A stretch of 64,000 nt of DNA from Gyrodactylus bullatarudis (lineage: Eukaryota > Platyhelminthes > Monogenea > Gyrodactylidea > Gyrodactylidae). The stretch spans positions 981,084-1,045,083 of the forward strand of contig SSNU01000144.1 of the NCBI GenBank assembly GCA_012064415.1, read 5' to 3'. Shown one piece after another: positions 21,785-36,200 of this stretch. Each line of letters opens with the position of its first letter. Position 1 is the stretch's first letter. The notes under the pieces were generated by a model. The model ran no database searches and was not told the origin of the DNA. It worked only from the letters and a program-made list of their open reading frames with translations. Position numbers and translations under genes: made by a program.

Positions 21785-24700
21785 TTAAAGTTGGATAGTC
21801 TCTATAAATTATCTTTACACCAAGTGTTTATTCTTTTAGATTCTCTTGCATAATTAGAATGTTAGGGCGAGGATTATGTATTCTTATCCATTCTTCTTCT
21901 ACGCATGAAATCCTTCTTGCGTGCTTAACATACCCATATCATGTATTATTATTATTATGTACTGTGAAGTTAGAAAAGGTGAATTCTTCCACTTTTCAAA
22001 TTCAGCTACTATCTTTTTCCATAACTAAAACCAAATAGTATATATCTACAAGCTTTTTTACACAAAGTAGACATGCAAAGACCTACCCCTAAATTTTATC
22101 TCAACTGAATTAAAGTCTTTGAAGAATAATACCGTAATCAAGTTGTATTAAAAGTATTTATTATTTCTGTCATACTTGAATCAATCAATCCCTCATCTCC
22201 TTGAACTGATGGTTAAGTAATACTTATTAGAGTTGATCTCAAAAGATAAATTGACAAGTTACTACTTGAATGATTAACTTTTTTATAATTTCTTTCCTAT
22301 TTTGCAGTACGAGATAATCATAAATGTCTTCACTATCATTAAAAGAGAAATGAATTCAGTAAAGACAGTAAAATTACACAGATAAAATACTCATACCTCC
22401 ACTAATACTGCAAGTTATAGCTTGATACGAGCCAATACTACTCATGATTCAACTGGTTGAAGATCAATAGCAATGAAAAGTCAAAGATCACTACAACAGC
22501 TAATGGTCATTGTTATTTCTACCTCATGTACGTGATAGACTGAATGATGATCCTGATTAAACATTCAAAACTGTATTTACAAATAATGAAAGAATAACTG
22601 AAAAAATTAAGAGAGCATTATTTTATTTTAAAACACAAGATGAAGAAGAAAAAAAGTGTTCAACAAATAAAACCATCTTTCTTGTTGAAAAACGGAATTT
22701 TCATTTCACAAAAGAACACACCGAGAAAGAGAATATGCCCACGTGCAGTAAGGTGTATTTGAAGATTTTGCGCCTCACAGAATAAAAAGAAAAACTTGGA
22801 AATTTACTACAATATTAATGAAAATAATTAAATTTAAGAGAACACATTGAGAATTAAAAGGAAAGAATTCATCTGAGAGGGAAAGAAAATGTTAATTAAC
22901 TTTTTTTCCACTCTCTTAGGAATAAATACAGCTGTTTTTTTTTCGAATTTTATCATACTCACCTTATGGTGATTATTAGACAAAACTTGGTTCTCTTTTT
23001 AAGCATATAAATTTTTACTCTTTCCAGTCAACTGAAATTTCCAATTTTTAAACTTCTTATCAACACTGCGTGGATAAAATTTTATTAGTATTATGATTAG
23101 TGTCGGTGAAAGCTTGACCAAATCCCCTGATATCTGAAATTTATTATTTTCAATTTACAATAATATGTAGTATCACTTGATTTTAATTCAGACTTTTGAC
23201 ATTAAAGTAAGAGTAAAGTGTGTGAGAATTTCTCTTATGGAAATTGAAAAATCTTCATTCCTGAAAGTTGATCCATCATGGATTATGAGGGAAATTTGAT
23301 CAGAGAGACAATGGAAAAGTTACATTGGATTGAATCTTTTTTTTTCAATCCTAGTAACACGATAAATACTAATTGAGCTTGTGTGAAATAGAAGCTAACT
23401 GAATTCCATTCAATAATAATTTTAGGATTTCCTTATCGGCAAACTTTATTCAAATTTTTGGCTAATTAATGGAAAAAATCGATGGATTGGCCATTGGTTA
23501 TTCGACGAGGGAAAGTTTCCTGTTACATATATGCCTTTATTTTTGAAATAAATTTTTCAAAAGTATCCATTATGAATAATTTTATGTATCCTCTGAAAAT
23601 ATCATTTAATGATAATGCATTTATGCGAATATTCCTCTGCGTACGTCAAAGATTTATGAATTTCTCTACATACAATGTCTTTATTCTGTGAGCAAGTAAG
23701 AATGGATTTTTGAAAATACGAATTTTTTCAAAAATTTGAATCTTCTCCTTACGAATTGTATTTGTTTATGTTATAAAAATGGATTATAAATGTATAAATA
23801 ATTTATTTTATTATCCTCTCATTGAATTCGTTAAGAAGGGACTAAAGTATTTTCAATATAGAATCTATATTATAAATGAATGACTCATGATGTGACACTT
23901 GTTGATTGAAAATTCTTGCATATGATTACCTTGCAAAATTGAAGCTTCTTTACAAATCATTATCGCTTGTGACAACTTTCCGTGAGTTTATTCTTGGAAT
24001 AATATTTTTCTTTACTTCAATTTAAACCATTTTAAATTCACTATAGATTTGTTATGAATAAGGGAAAATAAGAGAACATGAAAAAATATTTGCAAACTTA
24101 GATACAACTGCTTTTATCAATGGGAAGCAGGTGAAATAAGAAAATTTTTCTTGTCACTTGTTCGATTTAACAATATATAATTGAATTATGTAATACATAA
24201 TATGTATGTATAATTTGTTAGTCTATAGTTATCAAATGCGGAAGAATTTCTCCAAAAACGTTTTGACTCTCTTCAAATTCAAAATTTTTGAAAAATGATT
24301 CCCAATTCCTGGTCCGATTTTTCTAGAAAAAGTTAACAAAATTGTTTATTTTCTTTAGTGGTAAAATTTATTAAAAAGTTTTTTGCATCAGGGAAATTTA
24401 ATTTTTATTAATTCTCAAACAAGTCAACATCTTCTCGTACTCTTTTGGTATTTATTAATTCGGACTTTGTAGTGCAGTCAATTTCACTGATAATTACTTG
24501 AGGTCTGTGTCTAGTTCTCATTGGCCAGTAAGAAATAAACAAATTTTCAATTTATCCTTAAATCTACATCATTGAAATTTCTTCTCTATCATTTGTATCA
24601 GGAAATTGTCCTAGCACGAGTAATAACAAAAATATCTCGGTTATTTCGATATAGAACGAAACTACATCTTAAATTTGATAGCTGACAGAAAAGATTGAGT

Positions 24701-25706
24701 TATAAAACTGAAAACGAAATATTGAAAATAATCGATTTTGACTAAAATTCTAATCCAACAATATTAGATAGATATAACCATGGAACCCTCTCCCCCTAAA
24801 CCAATCAGGTCCATGAGCAGAATATTCTTTTAAAACTTTTCTCAAAATAGATTTCTAGACTGAGCATAATGTTTTTTTCCTTTTTAGAATGCTCTACATT
24901 TCTATTAAGTTTAATCGAGAATGAATGAATTATTACGAATCTACAGTTGTATAATGAAATTATTTTTTGTTCAGCAGTTATCAATCAGAAATTGGGTCAT
25001 TTTCTGATCCAAAACCACGCTATCTTTGAAGCTTTAGAAAATAGAGTTCAGGCGATTGCGTATTTGAATTCTACGGGTATTTTCATCTATGACACTGGAA
25101 ATTAGGTCTTCAAAAAAAATTTTTAAACAAAAATTAAATTTTTGGAAAAAAATTTTCTTTGAATTAATATAGCATAGTATTGAATGGAGGGGGGAGGTAA
25201 ACGAAGTATTTTCTTGGGCTGAGATGAACAATAATGAGTTGTTAAGATGATGTGTGATAGAAATAACCCAGTTAAGAGACTTTAAGCTAGTAAAATAGTT
25301 TCCATCCTAGAATACTGTATACCATGCATACCAGGTCAAAATTCAATTAGCTATCGACTATCTCAACTTTTTGAAAATTTTTATTCCTTAAAAAATACAA
25401 ATTCCTCAAATCATCATTTTTGTATATTCGAATAATAAATAAATAGACTTTAAATAACACTCTTTCTTTCTTAATGGCTAGAAAGAGATTCAGTATTTAC
25501 AACTTTCAAAATTCTAACATGTCCGATAAATATAATACAGAAGCGATAAATTACATGATCGTTTGTCTCAATTACATTTCCTATTTTTTTCCATTTCGCC
25601 TAGCATAATACTACTTCTTAAGTAATTTTATTATTTGGAACTTTTACATCACTTAGAACTTGTTCTGATAAAAATCTTTGTGGTTGAGACTATCATTAAA
25701 ATTATT
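21785..25706. other. Gene-poor region
   Basis: About 3.9 kb with no exon or repeat that I can support on either strand. The short open frames lack splice context and family similarity. Confidence 0.5.
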
Positions 25707-25889
25707 ATGTCTTTCCCGAAAATATTAAATCCGAATAACACCGACTCTTTTCCAAAGCCTCTTCCAGACGTTTCCGTACTGAAATGGTCAGCAACCTCCT
25801 CTTTGGATGAAGTCCTCAATAGTCATATTGGTTCAAAAGCTCCCTTTTTGAATCTACAACCAAGAAGAAGAAGAAGAGCAATGCACCTG
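25707..25889 (+). CDS. Candidate 5' coding exon of an unrecognised gene
   Basis: Starts at an ATG (MSFPKILNPNNTD), runs 61 codons and ends in LQPRRRRRAMHL exactly at a donor CTG|GTGAGT, phase 0. The composition (Pro- and Ser-containing, then a basic cluster) looks protein-like, and the basic run could be a nuclear localisation signal. I do not recognise the sequence. No downstream exon of matching phase was identified with certainty. Confidence 0.35.
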
Positions 25890-28419
25890 GTGAGTATTTT
25901 TAATAAAGTTTAATTTATTCTGACATGAAAATTTCACGTGATTTTCAATTGAACTTAATCTCTTATGAAGATAAAATTAGATTTTAGATAAAAAATTTCA
26001 GATCAAGTAATGGGTAAAGTGTTCAACGTACGCAAACGCCGAATTATTAATCTGTTGAATTGCATAATTTTTGTGCTAATCTACCAGAATTAATTAGATT
26101 CCTATGCATTAGTATAGTCTGTCTACCAACATATTCAGAAGAACCAGTTATCTTTTCTCGTCACAATAGAAACGAAAATTTAAATGTATAAATATTTGTT
26201 TGCTAAAAATATAATTGATGGAGTTGTATCATACGCATTGAGAAAAAATCTTTACAAAGGGATAATTGCACCATAGCAATTGGTTCGTATTTTTTTCTCT
26301 TTTATCCCTTCTTCTTCCCCACTCCCCCCTATCAATGTGTATATGTTCATTTTCTTTGAATCCAAGTATCTTTTTGTATGGACGATGATAAAAAGAGATA
26401 CAAGCCTAATTATACAGAGCAAGAGCCTGGAAATTTTGATCGAAAAAAACGAAAACTAATTCTGAATACTTTTCCCTTTAATGTCAAAATCTGATATCGA
26501 CATTTTATTATGTTGTCGATGTAAAAATATCGGAAAATTTACTAGGTAGAATCTGTTATGCAAGGGAAAATCTTTGGTATGTTCATTGATTCGAATCAAT
26601 TCATTGACGATTGACAGTGTTTCTTGATGAGCGCGAGACATGAACTTTTTTCTTGCATCAAAACTGTAATTTTCTCATCAACATTTGTAGTTGAGCTGAG
26701 CAAATATTTTCACTGTCATGTTGTTATGGTTATTGCAATTTTGTAACAAAAACTATCGATAAAAATAAAATTTAATTTTCTCAAGTGATTTTCAAAAATT
26801 ACTTTTTATCCTAGTTTTTTTGGTTAACTAAAATCAGAAATTTCACATAACCCACTCTTATTTCTATTAGGAGGTTAATTAGACAGACGTACAATATACA
26901 AAGTGAGCTGAACCCTTCCTTCTGTTTCTTCTGTATGCTTTAGATATATATTCAATCTAATCTTTATTGATTCATAAAAAATTGATTACCGTCTTGTGTT
27001 TTAAGAGTTTGTTGAAGGGTTGAAGAAGCTATCTCATGACGACCACTGATGAAAGGTTTGTAAGATGATTTACCCCCTAGCAATGAATTGGAGATAGAGG
27101 GGTGAATTAAAATAAAAAATAGAGAATGAATAATCATAATTCTTTCAATGAGAATTTCATCAAGATTACTTTCTTCTTTTCCCTTCTTTTTCTCCTTCAT
27201 TCTCTTTCTCCCTCTCTAGAGTGCATAAAATTCAACATAACAGACGTAGATTTTTCTTATCTTATTTCATGTCTTTTCTGATCAAGTTAACGAGATATTG
27301 TTTCCTCCTAACTTATTTTCAGTTTCACTTTCGAAATTGAAAAGATTCTTTTGAAAAATGTCAAATAATAATTATAACGACAAGGCTTTCATTACTCTGA
27401 TTAATTTCCCTTTTCTATACAGGAATTAAGATAGATTCATTTACTCCATTCATTGAGAACATCATTCCAGTAAAATAGTATATTCTCTCTCTTGGACATT
27501 GACATTTTTGGTTTCTTTCTAAAATGCATTCAAAGGGTAATCTATGTTGAGATCTCCTTTTCTCCTTAAAAATGTTCAGTAAAACACATAGATGAAGGCT
27601 TCATGGTTGAGTAGACTTTAAATGCTTTCAAATCTTTTGTCAAATTGCTCATATTTCAATAACAATTAAATTTCCGATATAATTGCAAAAGTAATTTTCT
27701 ACGTCAAATAAGAATTACATTGTTTTTTTTATTCCAAAGCCGGAAAGAGATAATAATAGGAAAGAACAATGCATATTTCTGACCACTAGCTATAGGTTGT
27801 TATAGGAATTATTATTATTAGGTGAATTTAAAAATAATCAAAATTCGTTCAATGACTAATTAAATCAAGATGGCTCAATCATTTTAATCCTTTTTGCATT
27901 ACACTCCATCATTGATCAAAGTTTCCTGATGTGATTTTTCCGAATGATCTAGCACCCTTTTTATCATGCTCATTCTCTGAGAGAGGCCCAAAATTAGGAT
28001 AAATCTTCTATCCTCTAATACCACAAGATGAATGTTATAATTAATTTGGACATTTTGAATAAGGTAAATGTGGTGCCTAAATTCCCTTGGAAGGGTTAGG
28101 GAGTTGAGTCTGATTCTTTGATGATTAAATTTTAGCATTAGCCATTCTGAATGTTTTAAGAAAATTCTAATTATTATTCCCACTCTCTCTCTTGATTGAT
28201 TGATTGAAAAGGAGTATCACCAGCTGGTTTAGTAGACCCCTAATTGAATTTGAAAGATTTACCTATACTACTACTTTTTTTTGTGCATTTGAATTTTCTT
28301 GATGAGCCTCGTGCATTTCAATATCAAGTCAGGATAGAATAATTTGGTAAAGTAGAATTAAATGTAAATAATTATAAATATTGGAATATATAATAGCTAT
28401 TATTATTATATATGTTACC

Positions 28420-28515
28420 GTTAATCTTGTTACTCTTGATAGTCTTGAGACTACCTGATAGTCTTAAGACTAACGGAATGGTTTGTTAAACTTGTTACTC
28501 GGTAACAAGATTAAC
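28420..28515. repeat. Imperfect palindromic segment at the edge of a decayed integrase
   Basis: gttaatcttgttac at 28420-28433 is the reverse complement of 28502-28515. Between them are two small palindromes (agtcttgagact, agtcttaagact) and the 26-bp repeat shared with 632-657. The arrangement suggests a transposon end or a nested insertion boundary. Confidence 0.45.
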
Positions 28516-28945
28516 TGAAATATTCTTCATATACTGGATGAACTTCAAGCCAGTAGACAATCCTTCATTCAGTGGGATGATCTTCTTTCCATTTAACAAG
28601 CATTTTTTCAATGTCTTGATTCGCTCGTTCAACAGATCCTTGGCTTTGACTATGCCTTGGTTTACCATGAACATATTTAAGACCTGGCCAATATTTACTG
28701 ACACTTTACACCAAAGAATTTTTAAATTCCCTTCCGTTGTCCGATTGAAGAATCTTAGGAGGTCCAAAATCAAGAAATATGTTGTATACTTCCAAAGAGC
28801 TCTTATTATCTAAAGGTGCACATATTTAGTGAAATGATCTTGATACACAAATATGAATTTCTTCCTATTATCAGGAAATGACTGCATATCAATCAGATCA
28901 ATTTGTACACGTTCATTAATTGCTGAACTGAAATTATTATACAAA
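28495..28945 (-). pseudogene. Retroviral-type integrase core (rve), KRBA2/SCAND3-like transposon remnant
   Basis: Read on the minus strand in several frames, the sequence shows RVQIDLIDMQS and VYQDHFTKYVHL (first catalytic Asp region), then GPPKILQSDNGREFKN (second Asp), then VHGKPRHSQSQGSVERANQD (catalytic Glu). These are marks of the integrase found in transposon-derived KRBA2-like proteins. Stops and frameshifts break it, for instance directly after EFKNSLV and after KEDHPTE. Only the core remains; no zinc-binding N-terminal domain was found. It is therefore an inactive relic. Confidence 0.8.
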
Positions 28946-31900
28946 TACATATCAAATATGACGGCCTAGTAGAACCGGAAAGACTAAATTTAGGATATTT
29001 TCAGCTTCAGAGTAGCTTTTGGCCAAGTTAGAAGATATTTTTTCGTAGAAATAAGTTTGACGGCTTAGAAAATTTATTTAGCTTCCTTTTGAGCCATATA
29101 CCGACTAGGTACGACAAAAAAATTTTCTTATGGATCTCTTTCAAGTGTAAGTGTTTTCCAAAACTTTCAAGGGTCATAACTTTTTCAGGGAGTAATAAAC
29201 AACACTAATAGCACCATTGAGTTCAACATGAAAAACTGACTTAGAACTGAAATTATGAAAAAATTAACAAAAATTTACTCTAAATTTGTCGCACTGTGTA
29301 GGAGGATAATAAACTTAATTCGATAATTCATGTTCATTCAAAGGGTAGATGATTAAAAAATCGAAAAAAATGGATTTGAGTAAACATTGTGAGAAGACGA
29401 ACAAAACTTGATCTACTCTTTATAAAGCTAACTTATGATGTGGAGAGGACTTTTATTAAAATAAAATTTTCTCCATCAAGAACTATTTTAAAATCTAGAT
29501 TCTATTTTTCCCATATCAAATAAGGTATGCGCATGAGAATCTATCCATTTTCGATGAATGTTGATAAACAAAGAGGTTTTTGAGCAAGAAGCAATTTCAT
29601 TCCAGGGTGTGTGGATGAGACATACACTTCTTCACCAGTTTTGGTGCTTGAGAAAGTTTTTGTCTGTTGAAACAGTTTTTTCTTATTATAGTCATACTTT
29701 GAAGTAGGCCAATTATTTAGAAAAATTATCTCTTGGACAATTTTTTGTCCATTTTGCTTCCCATATACAGGGAGAAAAGTATAAATTAATTTAACATTTG
29801 TTTTCTTTGCAAGAAAATCTGTCACTTTATTTCTGCTATATTTTAGTGTGTGGAAAAAATAATAATTTACCGCCTCATAAAAGAGAAAGATAAAATTTTA
29901 TTTACCAAGCAGTCTAGTTGTTGATGCAATGCTCCTCTTTGCAGACTCAAATTGTCCTCAGTAGGAATGTCAGAATGGAGACTAATTAAAAATCAGTTCT
30001 TATTACGAAGATGGGAAATTTTAGACTTTGATCGATCTGTTTTTTCTCTCTCTCTAAAAAGTGAGAGATTCATCAAGTTGATTCCCAATCTGTTTTTTCC
30101 TGCTTCGAACATTTTACTCGTCAATCGCTCCCCTGTAGAGTTTCTCCAAACCAATTAAATTTTTTCTCAGAAGAATGTATAAAACTTTAATAAAACTGTA
30201 AGAAAATTCAAAACGGTTTCATGGTTTACCAGATTTTAAAATGTCAAAAGATTTATTTTACTTTCTCATTCTCTATTACTTTTTGTCAAGTTTCTAGCCT
30301 AATAACTTTAGTCCTTAGTAAGCATAGAACAATTTCATGGCCATCTAACAAGTCTGCGTGCTTCCTGGGATAATTCATCTCATTCGAGAGAGATTTGTTG
30401 GTGTTACGATTTAATCTTCTTTCTATGATGTCACTTTCAATTATAATTAATCTTTTTTAATAGAAAATTCTCCTCTCTTGGCAATATTGAATATTCTCAA
30501 CAAAAAAAACATGTCATGCATACATAATATGTATCCATGTAGTAGAATCATACTTTGTACACACACCCTTTAGGCTACATCATTGGCAAAGAAATCAATG
30601 ATCAATCAAGTCATGCAAACTGAGATTATATATTAATGAAATAATATTCCTCCACTAACTCGAATAATCAAAGATATCAAGTCTATTTTAAGATTCCTGA
30701 GGATTCAACAATGTTAGATTCTGTCGAGCAAAATGATTACTAGCTAATTGAAGAGAGGGTAGAAGAGAAGGCATTGTTTATTTTTTGAATTGATTCGAGT
30801 AACAATTTTTTCTCATCAAAAGGCAACGAATGAATCCGATATGGAGATGTAGATTATTTTTCCAGACTCTTATTGAATTATTATGAGCGTGTTCAACTGA
30901 TACTCGGATTGATAACGAGGCTATAATTTCTCTTTGATATTTAATACAATTTTGAGTAATTCAATTGGGACAATAATTGAAAAATAGTCTGTCCGAATTA
31001 GTTTCCTCTGATTGGTTCGTGTCTGATATAAATTTGTTATTCGACCTGTATGTCTATTCAAATTAAAAATACATTGCTTTCAATTAACTTTTCCTTAAGG
31101 GGATATCACGCACATTTTTCAAATATGAGAAACAAATCACGAAATCATTTCTAACGAAGATGAAAACTCGAATGAAAGAATTAATTAATGTTACAAAATA
31201 AGAATTTATGAATAAGTATCAATTTATATCTTCTCCTTTAGTTTTCTGAGAAGCTCCTTTTTGATAAGGCAACAAAAGGAGAAATTTCAAAAGTGGCCAA
31301 CTCATTGAAGATGATAACTCAAAGAAATCTTTTTGATTAAATCTCCGTTGATTTCTTGAGTCCTCTCTTTTTTATGAGTGATGATCATGCAAGGGGATAG
31401 ATGAATTTAACTTCTCTATCGTGAAAAATGCTTTATATATAACCGAATAATAATTACCATGAAAACTACCGTTGATTTTACTATTTTTAAATAATTTAGC
31501 ACATTTTCGAAATTGAATTCTTTTTAGTTTAGCATCTAATCGGCTCATTCCATGATGAGATTGGAAAGATAATTTTGTTCCTGACTACCAGGAGAAAAGT
31601 TGATTGAGTTTTTTTCACATCGACGCCAGCCTTTCTCTAAACTTTCTATATAACGTCAGTGCTAATCTGAGGAAATGAGAATATTAATCAAAAAAATAAG
31701 TTTGCTCGAATTTTAATCATTACTAGTAGTAGTAATATCCATATTGATAATTTCAATTGATGAGGAGTATCTTCTTTCAATTGTCCCTGTTTTTTATTTC
31801 TTCAATAATCTCTTGTTCTTCATATCTCCCTCTCTCACACACACACACATACACAGAGAGAAGTAGGGGAGAGAAGAAAAATAAACTCAATAATTTCTTA

Positions 31901-33200
31901 TTATCTGTTCTCTCTCGCTCTCGAGTCTGAGTCGAGAGAGATAAATACTAATAGTAATAATTCATCCGAGAAAACAGTGTGATAACCATATATATATTAT
32001 TATTATTATCATTACACATTTCACATAGTAGTAGTTATACAAAATTTGAATTTTTTCTCATTTTTCAAAATTATTCTTAAAAAATAAATTCTAATGGTTC
32101 CACAGGCAGAATGTAAAAATGCAAATTTTAGCTTGTCGCATTATGATTGTCAGTAATGGAAGAAGTGACATGTGAAAGGAAATCTTCAGTCTTCTCCATG
32201 ACAGAGTCAAAATTCAAGTTTTTCCCTCTGATTACTCAAAAAATAGTTTTATTTTTTATGAATTGGGTTAGTTAATGAACATTTTAGTGATTTTATCTTT
32301 ATTCCTCTTGAACAAGGAATAAATTAAGTCTCTATGGCAATAGAAAATTAAAATTCCACTTTGCTGATAGATTCTTGTTCTTGAGTAGTTTTATAGGCAT
32401 AACCTGATCTTCCTTCTCTTACATCGCTACGGAACTAATAAAAATTTATTTTTCAAGATTCTTTTATCTTGATAAGATTTAAATCAATCAACAATTTGGG
32501 GGCGCTGACTAATGGTCATGCTGGTAGTTAGAACGACGAAAGAGGTTAGGTGAATAAAAGGTCAATCAACATTGTTGATTCAACAATGAAGAAAGAAACT
32601 TGAGTGAGAGAAAAGTCCAAAGAAGGAGCTCTATTTCGGACATACTCAACAGCCTGTTACATATCAAATATATGTTATTATTTGCCATTACAGTATTTGA
32701 AGCAGTATTGTATTGATAAATTGAGACATGTTCAGAAATGATACTTTCAATGGCAATGTTGGGAGCACAAAAAGATTGCTAACTTCATGACTGTAGAAAT
32801 TATTTGTAGTTTGTTTTTTTCACTGAAACTCTATTTAGTTCTCATTGTCCTTTTTCATATTGAGAATACCAAGTCAAAATCCAATACATAAAAGAAGCTG
32901 CTTGGCTATCTCGGAATCGCAAGACCTGGTGAAAAGATTGATATTATTCCAGTGTTACTATTACATTTTATTACAGAAATGATTAGTATAAGGTTGGGGG
33001 GAATTGGTTAAAAATAAATTTTTGTTATTAGATAATCCATTTACCAATATGTTCAACAAAATAACATGAGGGTTAATAGTCTGGAATATTTTCCCAACTT
33101 GATCACGTTTCTCATCTTATTTCCATCATGAATAGACTTGACTAATAGTCAATGACTATATATCCCTCAAATCATCAGCCAATATTTTTTCCTTTTTTAG
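28946..33200. other. Gene-poor region downstream of the integrase relic
   Basis: AT-rich DNA with no supported gene. A minus-strand open frame at 29541-29825 has no recognisable motif and no clear splice sites. A CA/CT microsatellite lies near 31830-31860. Confidence 0.45.
31836..31848. repeat. (CA)n microsatellite with flanking CT and GA tracts
   Basis: A short CA run sits inside a pyrimidine-rich tract, followed by agagag. It is an ordinary simple repeat. Confidence 0.8.
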
Positions 33201-33272
33201 AAAACGGAAAATCAAAGCCTCGAGTTGTTCTTGTCAAACTGTTGAAGAGAACATTTTCTCTGTCTACATCAC
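33201..33272 (+). CDS. Candidate internal exon, unrecognised gene
   Basis: 72 nt between an acceptor with a strong pyrimidine tract (ttccttttttag) and a donor GTGAGT. In phase 1 it reads NGKSKPRVVLVKLLKRTFS, a basic peptide. It is phase-compatible with the terminal-type exon at 37302-37381. The family is unknown, and it may be a chance match of splice signals. Confidence 0.25.
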
Positions 33273-36200
33273 GTGAGTATATTTAATTACGTGTAATGTA
33301 TGACTTGGAATTTGAGCGAACAATTCCTATTAGAATCATTAATAAATATTAATTTGAGTCAATTAGAAGATTAAATTGATCAGTTCAAGTTTTGCAAAGC
33401 AACAGGCAACTGGATTCTCTGAAAAATTTCACTCTCTCTGTACTCCAGCCTGTTTGATCACATTCTCTTTATTTTCAAATTATGATAAAATTTATCCCCC
33501 ATAGCTTTATTCCCTAATCCTCTTGATGCTAAGGGAATTAAAAATGTTTTTCCCGCTCTATCTTTTTCAAAAATTATCTCTTTAGTATTTGAGATTACTT
33601 TTCCCAATTACAGTGATTTTGAGTCTCTAGACTCGAAAGTAATCTGTATTTTGTATTATTTTAGTATGTTTATCTCATTATATTTTTTCAGATAAAAAAA
33701 TTAAATTCTAGTCATACACTTCTTAAAGTCGATTGATTTTGGTCAGGGATTCATAAAATGTGACAACCGAGCTATTTGTTTAAAAAATAAAGTTGAGTGT
33801 AAAAACAGGCGACTCTCGCCATTCTCGATGTCCTGGTGGAAAGTTAAATTTTTACTTTTTCAAAAGATGCCAGTAAATAAAAAGATAATTCATCTCCAGA
33901 TTATTTGATGAAAATTTGTTAGCCAGGTATTCTGCAGAATTGCTAAAGCTGACAGATTTCATTCGGCAAATCTAAATACCCAGTTCCAAGATTCCATGAT
34001 TTACTAGGATGTCTGCAGACTGACACAAGCAATCACGGTACCATGTACAAGCTTAAAATAGAGAGTTTTTATTTAAATTTTTTAATTCAGTTGAGAATCT
34101 CTCTATGGAATTGGGAGGGGATCATCCTTTTTTGAATTGGATTGATTAGAATTCTATCATTTCCTGATCCTCTTGAGTATTTTTTCAAGAAGCAACTGAA
34201 AATCATGAATACTATGCGTAAATTTGACTGATTTTTCAATTATTTTAAATGCAGGTGATATGTTACAAACATTAGTACCAGCTAGTATAGTTGGAACGAA
34301 ACATGTTTTTTCATGCTCCATCATACGTTATCAGCGATAACTTATCACATTGTATTTATCTGGGAAGATTAGAAAACAATTGCTTTCATGTTCATTGTTA
34401 TCCTTCAGATGTAAAATTTTCTGGAAGAAAAAAACAAATTTGATTTGATGGGGAAATTTGGAAACAATGTATCCTAGATTACTGGATGATAGCATATACA
34501 AAACTCACTAGATGGATTATTTTTCAAATACCGTACGAGAAATATAATATCTTGCTCTGAAAGGAATAGAGGAAAACTATTCCCTCATTCTGCGTACGTA
34601 ACAATTTAGGAGTGAATTTCAAATTTATGAAATTTGAGAAGACGTATTAACACGTGTTGTTTATTAACAATAAAAATTATCGTTTTGATAATTTGTATAA
34701 TTGAAATTTCTTCTGTAGTCTTTATTATTTGCTCTGCATTCCTAGGATGAAAGGAAAAAGAATTTCGAAGCTATCAGTTTATAGATTCTAACCGTTGGAA
34801 AAGAGGGAAAAGAGTTTCTTTTTTCTCGTTTCAAATTATTATTTTGGAATTAAAGAGAGACCGAGATCTGGTTGTTTTTGTTCAAAAAAGGATTAAATGT
34901 GTGAGAGACGAGATCATCTTTCAATCATTATTTGATCTGGGAATAAATTTGAATAATTCGGATCCCATGATATGCATTCATTGGCGATCTCAACTATGCA
35001 ATAGAGTTCCTTTTTGCAAATTCAATTCTACTATCAACTAAAACTCTCGAATGGCAATGCGTAGTAATCAACTCTTCATAAATCATTCAAAACAGTAATT
35101 CGAATAGTTAATGTAAGTAAATGAATCGGCAATATAATCTTTCTTCGCTGTCTCTTTTTTACTCTACAGATGAGTATGCAATTACCTGTTTCTGACTCTT
35201 CTCCCTCTCTTTTTTTCTTTGTTTAATTTTTAAACAGATTTTCATTCCAAAGTTGTGTAGTTTTTTACAAGTGAAAAAGAGAGATAGAGAGAAGAGTGAA
35301 ACAAAAGTGTGAAATGATAAATGACAGGTAATTCTGTTGATTCCTGTTGTATTTCTCCTCCAAGAGCATTAATTAAAATATATTTTTGGTCAATTTCAGA
35401 AGAGAAGCATTCTCTTTTCTTCCATCTGCCATTGTGGAGCATCATCAATCCTTTCTTGTTTATTTTGGACACGTGAAGAAAAAAATTGCAGTCTTTTATT
35501 CACAATTGATTTATCAAGTATTCTTTCCAGTATGCTGTATAGGAAAACTGTGTACAACTCCTTCTGATAAAATGTCCTACTTCTACTTTTTCTAACTAAT
35601 CATAGTCTTGACGTCTATTGCAAGGAAGGGAAAGATAGACAAAGTTCTTTCCCCACATACATAAATAAATATGGGCTGAGTACGAGTTAATATACATGGC
35701 TCATTAGAAATGTAAGTAATTAGAATTGATTTGCAATCAAATTATTATTTTGATAACAATAAATCAGTTTCCTTGGTTTCCAATCACTCGAATTATAATC
35801 TGAGAGAGAATTAATCCCTCTTACCACAAGAAATTAGAGACATGACTGAGTCCAGTCTACCAGCCCGGGAGATGAATTGACTGAAAACTCTTATCTCCTG
35901 ATACACACCCCTATTCTGGAATGGTAGAAAACTCTCCTTTTCAACTAGAAATGGGCTTTACAGATTCTGTTTTCTCGTTTCTTGTATCAAGTTTTAAAGA
36001 AATTTTTACGCATATTCTTAGGAAAATCTGTAAGGACTCGTGAATGAGTTTATGAGACGAAAAACTATCAAAGTACAACTTAATACTCTCACCATTCATT
36101 TGGTTGGAAACATTTTAAAATGATGACAGGAGATGTGAATTTACCTTTTTCTTTTCTGTCTCCATCTGAAAGGTAGAGGGAAATATGGTTTTTACTATTG

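Noticed and set aside
28538..28813. Plus-strand 91-codon open frame
   Set aside because: Antisense shadow of the integrase remnant.
29541..29825. Minus-strand 94-codon open frame near the integrase relic
   Set aside because: No integrase or zinc-finger motif and no splice context. It could be part of the same transposon, but I cannot support it.
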